DNA of 64,000 bases from Neomelitea salexigens DSM 19753 (GTDB taxonomy: Bacteria > Pseudomonadota > Gammaproteobacteria > Pseudomonadales > Spongiibacteraceae): assembly GCF_000422345.1 (NCBI RefSeq), contig NZ_KE383819.1, forward strand, positions 75,517 to 139,516, written 5' to 3'. Both the position numbers and the translations under genes were made by a program. This document shows, one piece after another, positions 29,421 to 37,486 of this stretch. The notes beneath the pieces were generated by a model that worked only from the letters and a program-made list of their open reading frames with translations, had not been told where the DNA came from and ran no database searches. How positions within the stretch are numbered: the first letter of the stretch is position 1; every line of letters begins with the position of its first letter.

Positions 29421-30212
29421 TTAGTTGACGCCCTCAGCACCGACGACGGCGCCGCTAGCGACCATTGTTTGTAGCCATGTCAGCAGTTCCGCCTCCGGCC
29501 AGGCGCTTTGAGCAAACAAGCTCGCCACGCTATCGCCTCGCTGGATGGCTTGAAGCAAAAGCAGCTGCTGTTGAGATATCTCTTCCGCTCGAACCTGCCA
29601 GCCCGAGCGCGTGACTAAGACGGCCTGCCCCTGCCCATGCGACAGCATGACCTTGGCGCGGCCGAAGGCGACGGTCTCTTGTGGGTTCGGGTGCTTGTGG
29701 GCGTGCCAGATATGCGCGACGGGATAGCGCGAGACAAAGATAGCCAGCGCAGTATTCAATACCAAACGGCTTGTCTCAGCTTCCTGTGCCAGCCGCGCAA
29801 AGCTGTCGACATTAGCCAGCGCAAGCGCCGACTCCGCCACCTTCATCACAGCGGTATCTAGCTGCGCCACATCGACCAAGTAGTGAACCTGTCGCTGCAG
29901 ACTGTGGCCCACCAACCAATCTGCCAGGCACTCACCAAACGCAGACCAGTCACCACCGCGATTCCCCGCCGCACGCAAATACTGCACCGCCAGCGCCGCA
30001 AAAGTCTGCTCGCCCAGCAATCGCTTCACCGAGGGGTAGCGGCTTGCCAATGCTCGCTCCGCCCTGGCTTCCACGCCTTGGCGATAAAATGCCAAGCCAG
30101 CATCGTTATTTGGCGAGGTGAAGGCCAACGGCGCACTTGGTAAATCGCCGCTATCAGACACGGCCTCGCCATAGATTGCTGCCAGAACACGGCTTTGCGA
30201 CTCAGCCAACAT
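29421..30212 (-). CDS. bufC: MNIO partner protein, HvfC/BufC family (DUF2063)
   Basis: A 263-residue protein with the N-terminal DUF2063 domain, seen in GLAFYRQGVEARAERALASRYPSV read in two parts, and a C-terminal region rich in Leu/Gln. In characterised relatives it forms a complex with the MNIO enzyme and helps recognise the precursor leader or core. The ATG at 30212 has GAGGGG at good spacing and overlaps the MNIO gene end by 11 bases; an ATG at 30230 is possible. Assignment rests on the domain pattern and the operon order. Confidence 0.88.
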   Translation of the reverse strand: MLAESQSRVLAAIYGEAVSDSGDLPSAPLAFTSPNNDAGLAFYRQGVEARAERALASRYPSVKRLLGEQTFAALAVQYLRAAGNRGGDWSAFGECLADWLVGHSLQRQVHYLVDVAQLDTAVMKVAESALALANVDSFARLAQEAETSRLVLNTALAIFVSRYPVAHIWHAHKHPNPQETVAFGRAKVMLSHGQGQAVLVTRSGWQVRAEEISQQQLLLLQAIQRGDSVASLFAQSAWPEAELLTWLQTMVASGAVVGAEGVN

Positions 30213-31083
30213 CGACCCGCCCCTCAGCATGAATGCCCTGCATCAGCGCCCGCGCTTGATCCGCTTCGGCCAATAATCGCTCCAGGCTCGGCAGATTGTT
30301 ATCCCATTCCACCAAGGTGGGGCGCGCGCCAATGCCCTGCAGCGTTTGCCGATAACACTGCCAACCAAGCTCGGAAACCGGGCAGGCATGGTCATCAATA
30401 AGCGTTTCTGTAGGGCCCACCTCCGTCGCGCCGGCCAGGTGAATCTCTACCACCGCCTCATGATCCAAGTCGGCGAGGTAGCGCCGCACAGCGGCGCCGA
30501 CATCGTCTTCAGCGGCATTTCTTGCGTTGACCATCACATTATTCACGTCGAGGATCAGCCCACAGCCAGTGCCTGCAACCAGTTCATTCAAAAACTCCGC
30601 TTCGCTAAATTCACCTGCGCCCACATCGAGATAGGCGCAGACATTCTCGATCGCCACCTGCCGCCCCAAGGCTTGCTGCAGCCGGTCTACATTGGCGATA
30701 GCATGTCGCAAACTCTCGCGGGTATAGGGAATGGGAAGAAGGTCTCCGCCGTGCACCAACCGGCCATTCACTTCGCCCCAGGCAAAGCAGAGGTGGTCCG
30801 ACACCAACACCGGGTTGGTAGCGTCCACCAATGCCTTCAGCTTTGCCAGGTAATCATCAGGGATCGCCACTGCTGAGCCCACACCAGCTGACGTGCCGTG
30901 CAAACTCACCGCGACATGTTGCGAAAGCTCGACCAACAACTCCTTTAGCATTCCTCCGGCGGCAAAAAAGTTTTCGGAATGCACCTCGACAAAATCTACC
31001 GACACACCCGTCTTCACCGCCTGAAGGAAATGCTCGGGACGCAGCCCGATGCCCACAGCCTTGGCATCCTGATGAACCTGCAT
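30202..31083 (-). CDS. bufB: MNIO (DUF692) enzyme, HvfB/BufB family
   Basis: A 293-residue TIM-barrel multinuclear non-haem iron oxidase. Metal-ligand segments typical of the family are visible: VSLHG, SDHLCF, VAIENVCAYL, LILDVNNVMVN, EIHLAG, DDHACPV and LVEWDNNLP. Such enzymes oxidise Cys in precursor peptides to thiooxazole, or to oxazolone with thioamide, giving copper-binding groups. The start is the ATG at 31083 (MQVHQDAKAVGIGLRPEHF); the frame continues 70 codons upstream only because it overlaps the precursor gene. It begins four bases after the precursor stop. Confidence 0.94.
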   Translation of the reverse strand: MQVHQDAKAVGIGLRPEHFLQAVKTGVSVDFVEVHSENFFAAGGMLKELLVELSQHVAVSLHGTSAGVGSAVAIPDDYLAKLKALVDATNPVLVSDHLCFAWGEVNGRLVHGGDLLPIPYTRESLRHAIANVDRLQQALGRQVAIENVCAYLDVGAGEFSEAEFLNELVAGTGCGLILDVNNVMVNARNAAEDDVGAAVRRYLADLDHEAVVEIHLAGATEVGPTETLIDDHACPVSELGWQCYRQTLQGIGARPTLVEWDNNLPSLERLLAEADQARALMQGIHAEGRVDVG

Positions 31084-31087
31084 CGCC

Positions 31088-31366
31088 CTAGCCCTGTTGC
31101 GCGACGATTTTCTTGGCAGTGGCTTTGTCAAAGCCACCCAAACTTTCGCAGGTGCCTTTGGCAACCAGCTTCCATTCGCCGGGGTCGTTAGCCACCTTGG
31201 ACTGCCCCGCGCAGGAATGGGTACCCGCGATATTGCCGCAGTCATTGCCGCCCACTGGCGATATGCCGTAACACTTTTCCTTGCCACCGGCATAGGCGGC
31301 CGGGCTCACCACCGCCCCAGACAGTGCGACAGCCAAAGCAGCGCCTATCATCAATTTCTGGTTCAT
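31088..31366 (-). CDS. bufA: Bufferin/HvfA-type RiPP precursor (DUF2282)
   Basis: A 92-residue precursor with a Sec signal peptide ending AYA at about residue 26. The mature core has four Cys: Cys32 in EKCYG, Cys43 in NDCGN, Cys52 in HSCAGQS and Cys73 in KGTCE. EKCYG, NDC, SCAGQSK and WKLVAKGTC are the conserved DUF2282 blocks. In characterised bufferins two core Cys become copper-chelating heterocycles. AGAGGT lies nine bases before the ATG. The downstream MNIO, DUF2063 and DoxX genes complete the set. Confidence 0.93.
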   Translation of the reverse strand: MNQKLMIGAALAVALSGAVVSPAAYAGGKEKCYGISPVGGNDCGNIAGTHSCAGQSKVANDPGEWKLVAKGTCESLGGFDKATAKKIVAQQG

Positions 31367-31388
31367 TGCATTTACCTCTTTTGGTTAA

Positions 31389-31405
31389 TGCCCCGCTGCG
31401 GGGCA
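31389..31405 (-). other. Hairpin between YHS gene and bufferin precursor gene
   Basis: The perfect stem TGCCCCG / CGGGGCA with a CTG loop lies in the 80-base gap between the YHS gene and bufA, without a T run. It could be a partial terminator or an RNA-processing structure that raises bufA relative to the YHS gene. Confidence 0.5.
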
Positions 31406-31446
31406 GTACAGCCGTTCATGAGCGGCGCAGTAACACCGCCGCGAAA

Positions 31447-31917
31447 TTACAATTCAGAAGCCGCCACACTTTTAATGTCGCGCCATACATCGTTGGCCGT
31501 TTCGATATAACCCGGCGCATCGGTCAACCAGCGCTTTTGTACGTCTTTGTTCAGGTTGAGATAGAGCTTGTTATCAACAATTTTCCACGCCGTTGGGTCG
31601 GTATCGAGCTTCTTTTCCACCGACACGCCAAAGGCACAGAAGCCGCCGTACTGCGGCGCATACGCAGCAGGATTGTCGCGGAACATATTGCGGTTGCCCT
31701 CACTCACAAAGTGATAGATGGCATTCTTGTAGGTTGCGGAATAGCGCGGCGATCCCTTTTTGGGTTGCGCTACGGTAAAGTAGGCCACAGGGTCATAGCC
31801 CTTAATGGCAACATCGTTCGCATCGGCGTTCATATCAATATCTGCAGCAAAGCTTGATAAGGACGCACCGAAAGTTGCCACGGCCAATAAGGTGTTTAAT
31901 TTCTTCATGGTAGACAT
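31447..31917 (-). CDS. Exported YHS-domain protein
   Basis: A 156-residue protein with a signal peptide ending at SSFAA. It carries a YHS-type domain (about 35-85) with IKGYDPVAYF, GSPRYSATYKNAIYHFVSEGN and FRDNPAAYAPQYGGFCAFG. YHS domains occur with copper and other metal-handling proteins; the Cys in GGFCAFG is typical. AGGA precedes the ATG. It lies directly upstream of bufA on the same strand, so I infer that it belongs to the same copper-related unit. The specific function is unknown. Confidence 0.85.
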   Translation of the reverse strand: MSTMKKLNTLLAVATFGASLSSFAADIDMNADANDVAIKGYDPVAYFTVAQPKKGSPRYSATYKNAIYHFVSEGNRNMFRDNPAAYAPQYGGFCAFGVSVEKKLDTDPTAWKIVDNKLYLNLNKDVQKRWLTDAPGYIETANDVWRDIKSVAASEL

Positions 31918-32029
31918 AAGATTGTTCCTGTTCGTTAATGGATGACTACGATGAATACATTACGCTCGGCCCGATGGTGGTAATGGGTAGATCGTTCAAA
32001 CTTTTGTGCAATTCATACGGAGTACAAGC

Positions 32030-32887
32030 ATGGACAGGCTGTCGTATTTGCTAGACCACCTAAACGTGAGTGCAGGCGTGTTCTTCACTGGCCAGCTATG
32101 CGGCCTGACCAACTTTGAAGAAAAAGACGCTGGCCATATTCACGTATTGCGTTCAGGAACGATGGAGGTAGTCGGCAGCGACAAACAAAGGCTCAGCATT
32201 GACGAACCCTCGATGATTTTTTCCACCCGCAGTCATCGCCACCAACTCGTGGGGCAGGAGAACAATGGCGCCGAACTGGTCTGCGCCTCGGTGCGCTTTC
32301 AAACCGTAAATAGCAGCCCGGTTGTCGATGCGTTGCCAGCACTGGTCACCCTTCCGCTGGCATCTGTGCGCGGGCTCGATACGTTTATAGAGGTGTTATT
32401 CGCCGAAGCCGATACCCAGCAGGAAGGCAGCCTGGCGGTAATGAACCGGCTGATGGAAGTGATTTTTGTCGCCGTGCTGCGCCATATTATTTCTGAGGGG
32501 GAGTCATCCAAGGGAATGCTTGCAGCACTGGCCGACCCACATTTAAACCGCGTGCTCAGTTATATCGGCGAGCAGCTAAATGGTGATTTATCCGTGGAGC
32601 ACTTAGCCAACATCGCCGGCATGTCTCGCTCCTCGTTCATTCAACATTTTAAGTCTCTACTCTCCGCATCGCCCGGTGAGTTTGTGCAGCATGCACGCAT
32701 TTCCGCCGCCAAAAAGCTCATCCTGAAAGACAAGCCCATGTCCGTCATTTGTCATAACGTTGGCTATGACGATGCCTCTGGCTTTTCACGCGCGTTCAAA
32801 AAAAATACCGGCATCACGCCACGAGAATGGAAAAAACTACACCTTATTGCGTCTGGCAATCACTCAGAAAACCTAGGGCACCTCTGA
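32030..32887 (+). CDS. AraC family transcriptional regulator
   Basis: A 285-residue regulator with an N-terminal cupin-type AraC_binding domain and two C-terminal helix-turn-helix motifs (about 185-280), including SVEHLANIAGMSRSSFIQHF and the signature VGYDDASGFSRAFKKNTGITPREWK. The ATG at 32030 has GGAG upstream and matches the cupregulator start DRLSYLLDHLNVSAGVFF. It is divergent from the YHS/bufferin unit and probably controls it. Its last codons and stop lie inside a MITE-like element: the insertion replaced the native 3' end while leaving both HTH motifs intact. Confidence 0.92.
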   Translation: MDRLSYLLDHLNVSAGVFFTGQLCGLTNFEEKDAGHIHVLRSGTMEVVGSDKQRLSIDEPSMIFSTRSHRHQLVGQENNGAELVCASVRFQTVNSSPVVDALPALVTLPLASVRGLDTFIEVLFAEADTQQEGSLAVMNRLMEVIFVAVLRHIISEGESSKGMLAALADPHLNRVLSYIGEQLNGDLSVEHLANIAGMSRSSFIQHFKSLLSASPGEFVQHARISAAKKLILKDKPMSVICHNVGYDDASGFSRAFKKNTGITPREWKKLHLIASGNHSENLGHL

Positions 32888-33145
32888 CTAATTCGGTAAT
32901 GGCTCAGCGGAGTCTCTGGCGTGCACTGGCGAGGCGCAGCGCGAAGGTCAAGGGTGGTTCTCCTTGACGAGTGTTGCAACGACGACCAGAGTGCGCCAGA
33001 GACCCGCCCTTCGGGGCTTTGCCTTATTTCGCCTGACGGCGTTGCGCCCACTTGAAAGGCAACAAGCCTTACTGCCTGAGCGCGCCTTGCCAAACGAAAT
33101 AAGGCAAAGCCTGAGTTATCATCGAATTAGTCAGAGGTGCCCTAG
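32873..33145. mobile_element. MITE-like element with terminal inverted repeats
   Basis: A 273-bp element without its own gene. A 19-bp perfect terminal inverted repeat (GGCACCTCTGACTAATTCG) at 32877-32895 recurs inverted at 33123-33141, each flanked outside by CTAG, the likely 4-bp target duplication. The match continues imperfectly to about 31 bp. A second inverted pair, GGCTTTGCCTTATTTCG, lies inside at 33015-33031 and 33095-33111. TIR and CTAG duplication suggest mobilisation by an IS5-family transposase elsewhere. It supplies the stop codon of the AraC gene. Confidence 0.9.
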
Positions 33146-33264
33146 AATAAGGTAAGCGGTTTTACCGCCAATGTAGCGAATGGTATTGAAAAATTGTTAC
33201 GAATAATCGGCCATTCGTCGCTTTTACTACGCGCTTTATTCAATACTTATCCGTAAGTCTATAC

Positions 33265-33279
33265 ATCACAAATTGTGAT
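33265..33279. promoter_or_regulatory. Perfect 7-1-7 palindrome upstream of lpxR-like gene
   Basis: ATCACAA-A-TTGTGAT lies 88 bases before the lipid A deacylase-like gene. A second palindrome ACTTA-N4-TAAGT stands at 33245-33258. They could be an operator and promoter-proximal site; the regulator is unknown. Otherwise 33146-33366 holds nothing recognisable. Confidence 0.4.
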
Positions 33280-33366
33280 AAAAACCATGCCCGCTAATTA
33301 TTATTAATTGGCAAATCGCTGCACGAAACTCCGCTCATCGACCCATTACCGATGCCGAGCGGAGCC

Positions 33367-34386
33367 ATGAAAACACCACTTATTATTTTAGCCAGTGCGC
33401 TGATCCTACTCATCTACACACCAATAAGCTTTGCCGAAAAAAGCCTCGCTGTGTCACTCGACAATGACTTATTCGCCCCCAGACAAACCGACCGGGATTA
33501 CACGGCGGGGATTGCCGTAAAAATATTCGATGACAGCAATGTCGCTCAACTGCCCGCCCTAGACCGCGCTTTAGCCGCTGCTGACAAACTTGCCGGCGGC
33601 AGCGCAATTCTTACCGCCAAACAAAACCACACGGCGCTGGAATTTGGTTTCTACGGCTTTACCCCGGAAGAGATCGACAACGCGCACATCATTCCCAACG
33701 ACCGCCCCTATTCCAGCCTGATTTACCTATCGGCCAGCCGCGCCTATCAAGCGGCGAACAGCCTCAATGGCTGGACGAGTTCTCTCACTGTAGGAGCACT
33801 GGGCCTCGATGTTTTCAAAGCCTCACAAAACACCGTGCACCGGCTGGTTGGCAGCAAACGGGCCGAAGGTTGGCGGCACCAAATCTCTGACGGCGGCGAA
33901 TTAACAGCGCGTTACTCGCTGGCCTATCACGACTACACCAGCCTCAACAGCCAGCGCACAAAACTAAAGCTCAGTTATTTTTCGTCGCTCGGCTATCTTA
34001 CCGAGGCGGGTGTCGCGCTGTCCTTTCGCGACGGACTGATCTCTTCGCCCAGCAATCGCTTTAACCCGGAGCTAACCCACTACGGTGAACACGCCACCGA
34101 TACAGGTGGCGGGCATAGCCGCGAACACTATTTCTGGGCGGGAGTCTCCCTAAAGGCGCGCGCCTACAACGCGTTTCTGCAAGGCCAGTTCCGTCAAAGT
34201 CGCCATACCATCAGCCACGAAGATGTGCGCTATCTATTGGCCGAGGCCTGGCTGGGCTACACCTTTGCATTAAGCAACCGCTACACTCTCAGTTATGTGG
34301 CGCGGGTGCAAAGTTCGGAAATACAAGGCGGAAAGGGAGACCGCTTACTAAGTTGGGGCGGCCTGGTGTTGAGCCGAACGCTGTGA
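33367..34386 (+). CDS. LpxR-like lipid A deacylase (DUF2219) outer-membrane protein
   Basis: A 339-residue protein with a signal peptide ending SFAE. It carries the DUF2219 signature VSLDNDLFAPRQTDRDYTAG with the conserved Asn/Asp, then HIIPNDRPYSSLIYLSASR, and ends in an aromatic-rich barrel terminus. LpxR removes the 3'-acyloxyacyl chain of lipid A at the outer membrane in a Ca2+-dependent way. The overall 12-strand pattern and length fit. The ATG at 33367 is chosen because the frame's earlier Met gives an unlikely signal peptide. It is convergent with a LysR gene. Confidence 0.83.
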   Translation: MKTPLIILASALILLIYTPISFAEKSLAVSLDNDLFAPRQTDRDYTAGIAVKIFDDSNVAQLPALDRALAAADKLAGGSAILTAKQNHTALEFGFYGFTPEEIDNAHIIPNDRPYSSLIYLSASRAYQAANSLNGWTSSLTVGALGLDVFKASQNTVHRLVGSKRAEGWRHQISDGGELTARYSLAYHDYTSLNSQRTKLKLSYFSSLGYLTEAGVALSFRDGLISSPSNRFNPELTHYGEHATDTGGGHSREHYFWAGVSLKARAYNAFLQGQFRQSRHTISHEDVRYLLAEAWLGYTFALSNRYTLSYVARVQSSEIQGGKGDRLLSWGGLVLSRTL

Positions 34387-34393
34387 AGAAGCG

Positions 34394-35338
34394 CTAGCCG
34401 TGCTGGGAACAGTCGCGCCCTCGCGCCGCCATTGCCTGCTGCCAACACGCTGTGGCGATGCTTTCAATTTGCTGGCGCATCCACGCAATGCCCTCGTCGC
34501 GGTCATGGCGGCGGTGCCAGGCAAGGTGGATAGCAGTCTCAGGAACACTCAGCGGTAGTTCAGCGATGGCAATCCCCTCGCGGAAGGCACAGTCGCTGGT
34601 GATTACCTCGGGAATTGCCGCTATCAAATCAGAATGCCGCAGTAATTCAGGCACCGCCGAAAAATGATTAACGGTAACGGCAATGCGGCGCTCTTCCCCC
34701 AACACGCTCAGCGCATCATCTACTACACCTTGCGCATCACCTGACATCGTTGCCAGTAAATGGCGAGCGCGTAGAAATTGCTCAAGCGTAAATTTTGTCT
34801 CCGCCAGGGGGTGACCACTGCGCATCGCCAACACATAGCCGGTGGAAAATAACGAGTGGCTACGCAGGCTGTGGTCTTGCTCGTCGATAATTCCAACCAA
34901 TAAATCTACGCTGGCTTCGCGCAGTTGCTCCACCGCGGTGCTCGGCGAAAATGACACTGCATGTAAATTAATGCCCGGCGCGTTGCGCTGCAATGCACAA
35001 ACCAGTGGCTGCCACACCATTTCCAGAATTAAATCGGTAACCGCAACCCGAAAGGTGCGAGTAGAACTTGCCGCCTCAAACGCTTGCACATCCACTGCCG
35101 CTGCCAACTCATCAATTGGCCCGCGTACCTGACTCCACAAACTTAGTGCAAAGGCCGTTGGCGCGATCGCCCGCCCTTTCTTCACAAACAGCGGGTCGTT
35201 CCACACCGACCGCATCCGCGACACCGCATTTGACACCGCGGGCTGCGTCATACCCAAGCGCTCAGCAGCACGCGTGATCGACCGCTCAACCATAATCGCA
35301 TTGAAAATATGCAATAAATTGAGTTCCTGGTTCTTCAT
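34394..35338 (-). CDS. LysR family transcriptional regulator
   Basis: A 314-residue LysR regulator. The N-terminal HTH shows ELNLLHIFNAIMVERSITRA and MTQPAVSNAVSRMR, followed by the effector-binding domain with DLLVGIIDEQDHSLRSH. It resembles the NodD/PcpR-like branch, as does the other LysR of the window. The ATG at 35338 is the usual family start; 11 extra codons upstream are unlikely. It ends eight bases from the convergent lpxR-like gene. No divergent target gene is adjacent, since a REP array lies upstream. Confidence 0.88.
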   Translation of the reverse strand: MKNQELNLLHIFNAIMVERSITRAAERLGMTQPAVSNAVSRMRSVWNDPLFVKKGRAIAPTAFALSLWSQVRGPIDELAAAVDVQAFEAASSTRTFRVAVTDLILEMVWQPLVCALQRNAPGINLHAVSFSPSTAVEQLREASVDLLVGIIDEQDHSLRSHSLFSTGYVLAMRSGHPLAETKFTLEQFLRARHLLATMSGDAQGVVDDALSVLGEERRIAVTVNHFSAVPELLRHSDLIAAIPEVITSDCAFREGIAIAELPLSVPETAIHLAWHRRHDRDEGIAWMRQQIESIATACWQQAMAARGRDCSQHG

Positions 35339-35406
35339 CACCCCGTTCCCATTAGCGGCAACACCCGCCAACAGTAAACCATTTTTAAAAAACGTGCTGA
35401 AAACCC

Positions 35407-35854
35407 AAGAGCGGGCCTGACCGCGACAGACCTAGCGACCATGGAGTAGGAACGGTTTCAACCGCGATAAGGATTCCAACAAAGCTCATCGCCATCAGTA
35501 CTTTGGGCGCTAGCTCAGCACTCCGAACCTTCGCGACTAACAGCGTGCCCCGCGACCGTAGGGAGTGCCTTGGGTAAGTCGCTCCTACAAAAAAACAAGA
35601 GACCGTGGCCCGTAGGACAGCGTGCCCCGTGACCGTAGGGAACGCTTTGGGTAGCGGGCCTGACCGCGACCGGCCCACAATCCCTACCGTTCGCTCAGGT
35701 CGCCCTCAGGCGGGCTCCTACAAGGGGCCACAATGTCCTACAGAAACACCTCGTGCCATCTGTATTGCAACGCGCGCCGCCTCTTGTAGGACAGCGTGCC
35801 CCATGACCGCAGGGAATGTTTTGGGTAGCGGGCCTGACCGCGACCATCCCCCTA
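35407..35854. repeat. REP-like palindrome array 5
   Basis: Between the LysR gene and galE. It has AGAGCGGGCCTGACCGCGA heads, a GGAACGGTTTCAACCGCGAT variant, the CATCGCCATCAGTACTTTGG spacer, and two copies of GTAGGACAGCGTGCCCC. No gene is seen in 35339-35866. Confidence 0.9.
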
Positions 35855-35866
35855 CCCCCTCTCTAC

Positions 35867-36880
35867 CTACCGATACCCGTCTGGATTATTGCTCTGCCAA
35901 CGCCAGGTATCTTCCATCATCTTCTCCAGGCTACTCCCAGCTGACCACCCCAATAGGCTTTTGGCTTTATCGGCATTTGCCCAAAACGCAGGCAGGTCGC
36001 CACTGCGGCGCGGCGCAAATTTGTACGGCACACTCTGACCCGTCACTGAAGTAAATGCATTCACCATCTCCAGTACCGACACGCCGTTGCCCGTACCCAG
36101 GTTGATCGCATGCAAACCCGTTTCTTCCAATGCCTGCAGGGCGCGGCAATGACCGTCGGCCAAATCCACTACATGTAAATAGTCGCGAATACAGGTCCCA
36201 TCCGGGGTGTCGTAATCATCACCAAAAATTGCCAGCTCGGGCAATTTACCTACGGCAACACGGGCGATAAATGGCATCAAATTATTGGGAATGCCCAGAG
36301 GGTCCTCACCAATAAACCCCGACTTATGGGCACCAATGGGATTGAAGTAACGCAGCGCTGCCACTGACCAACGCCCATCAGCAATGCACAGGTCAGCTAA
36401 CACTCGCTCCACCATCGATTTCGACGCACCGTATGGGCTGGAGGGCTGCCCCAGCGGCATGGTTTCCACGTACGGCACCGGCGCGTCGGGGCCATACACC
36501 GTAGCGGATGAACTGAACACTAACTTGAACACCCCGGCATTTGCCATGGCCTGACACAATACCAAGGTGCCATTCACGTTGTTGTCGTAGTACTTCAGCG
36601 GCTGATCAACACTCTCGCCCACCGCTTTTAACCCCGCGAAATGAATCACCGCGTCAATCGCATGCTCTGCAAACAACGCCGACAGCGCGCCCGCGTCACG
36701 CACGTCGCCCTGAACAAATACCGGTGATTTTCCGGTAATCTTCTCTATGCGATTCAACACCTCGGCATTGCTGTTTACCAAGTTATCCAGCACAACCACG
36801 CCGTGGCCTTGCTCCAACAACTCAACAACAGTATGGCTGCCGATATAGCCCGCACCGCCTGTTACCAAAATCGTCGCCAT
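35867..36880 (-). CDS. galE: UDP-glucose 4-epimerase
   Basis: A 337-residue extended SDR that interconverts UDP-glucose and UDP-galactose with tightly bound NAD. TGGAGYIGSH is at 7-16, and the catalytic YxxxK appears as YGASK near 149-153 with SSSATVYG before it. The C-terminal CIRDYLHVVDLADGH and GTGNGVSVLEM are GalE hallmarks. It is the last gene of the leftward polysaccharide locus and provides UDP-galactose. REP arrays on both sides suggest it may have its own transcript. Confidence 0.95.
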   Translation of the reverse strand: MATILVTGGAGYIGSHTVVELLEQGHGVVVLDNLVNSNAEVLNRIEKITGKSPVFVQGDVRDAGALSALFAEHAIDAVIHFAGLKAVGESVDQPLKYYDNNVNGTLVLCQAMANAGVFKLVFSSSATVYGPDAPVPYVETMPLGQPSSPYGASKSMVERVLADLCIADGRWSVAALRYFNPIGAHKSGFIGEDPLGIPNNLMPFIARVAVGKLPELAIFGDDYDTPDGTCIRDYLHVVDLADGHCRALQALEETGLHAINLGTGNGVSVLEMVNAFTSVTGQSVPYKFAPRRSGDLPAFWANADKAKSLLGWSAGSSLEKMMEDTWRWQSNNPDGYR

Positions 36881-36952
36881 ACCTTACAACTCCGTATTTC
36901 TATAATTACCACCGCCAAAGCGCACTCGTCCTACAAAACACTTCGCAGCACT

Positions 36953-37411
36953 TGTAGGAGCGGTTTTAACCGCGATCAGAGGCCTCTACAGAGTCCGAGA
37001 CTATAAGCACCATCGCCCAAAACCCCGCGCTCCGAACCTTCGCGACTTAAGTCGCTCCTACAAAAACACCCCGTAGCACCGCCCCATCTCTTGTAGGAGC
37101 GGTTTTAACCGCGATGAGGGCTCCAACAAAGCTCATCACCATCAGCGCTGCGGACCATAGCTAAGCGCTTCGAACCTTCGCGACTAACAGCGTGCCCCGC
37201 GACCGCAGGGAGTGCTTTGGGTAAGTCGCTCCTACGAAAACACCTCGTAGCACCTGTGGGGCAACGTGCCCCACCTCTTGTAGGACAGCGTGCCCCATGA
37301 CCGCAGGGAATGTTTTGGGTAGCGGGCCTGACCGCGACCAATCCTCAACCCCTACCGCTCGCTCGGGTCGCCCTCAGGCGGGCTCCTACTTTGGGTAAGT
37401 CGCTCCTACAA
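36953..37411. repeat. REP-like palindrome array 6
   Basis: Between galE and manC. It has three GTAGGAGCGGTTTTAACCGC or GCGGGCCTGACCGCGA heads, inverse AAGTCGCTCCTAC ends and GTAGGACAGCGTGCCCC units. No gene is seen in 36881-37486; the manC terminator lies at its right side. Confidence 0.9.
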
Positions 37412-37431
37412 AATCATCTCCCCTCAAACAC

Positions 37432-37465
37432 AAAAAAGCCCAAACTACACACGCAGCTCGGGCTT
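37432..37465 (-). terminator. Terminator of manC
   Basis: On the minus strand AAGCCC / GGGCTT encloses an 18-base loop and runs into TTTTTT, 22 bases after the manC stop codon. Confidence 0.8.
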
Positions 37466-37486
37466 CTTCACGGGCCTTAAATGCGA

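Noticed and set aside
31084-31293. 70-codon N-terminal extension of the MNIO enzyme
   Set aside because: It is antiphase translation of the bufferin precursor gene; the MNIO domain begins at the ATG at 31083.
36541-37006. Short plus-strand frames in the galE region
   Set aside because: They are antisense to galE or lie in repeat DNA and lack start signals or family motifs.
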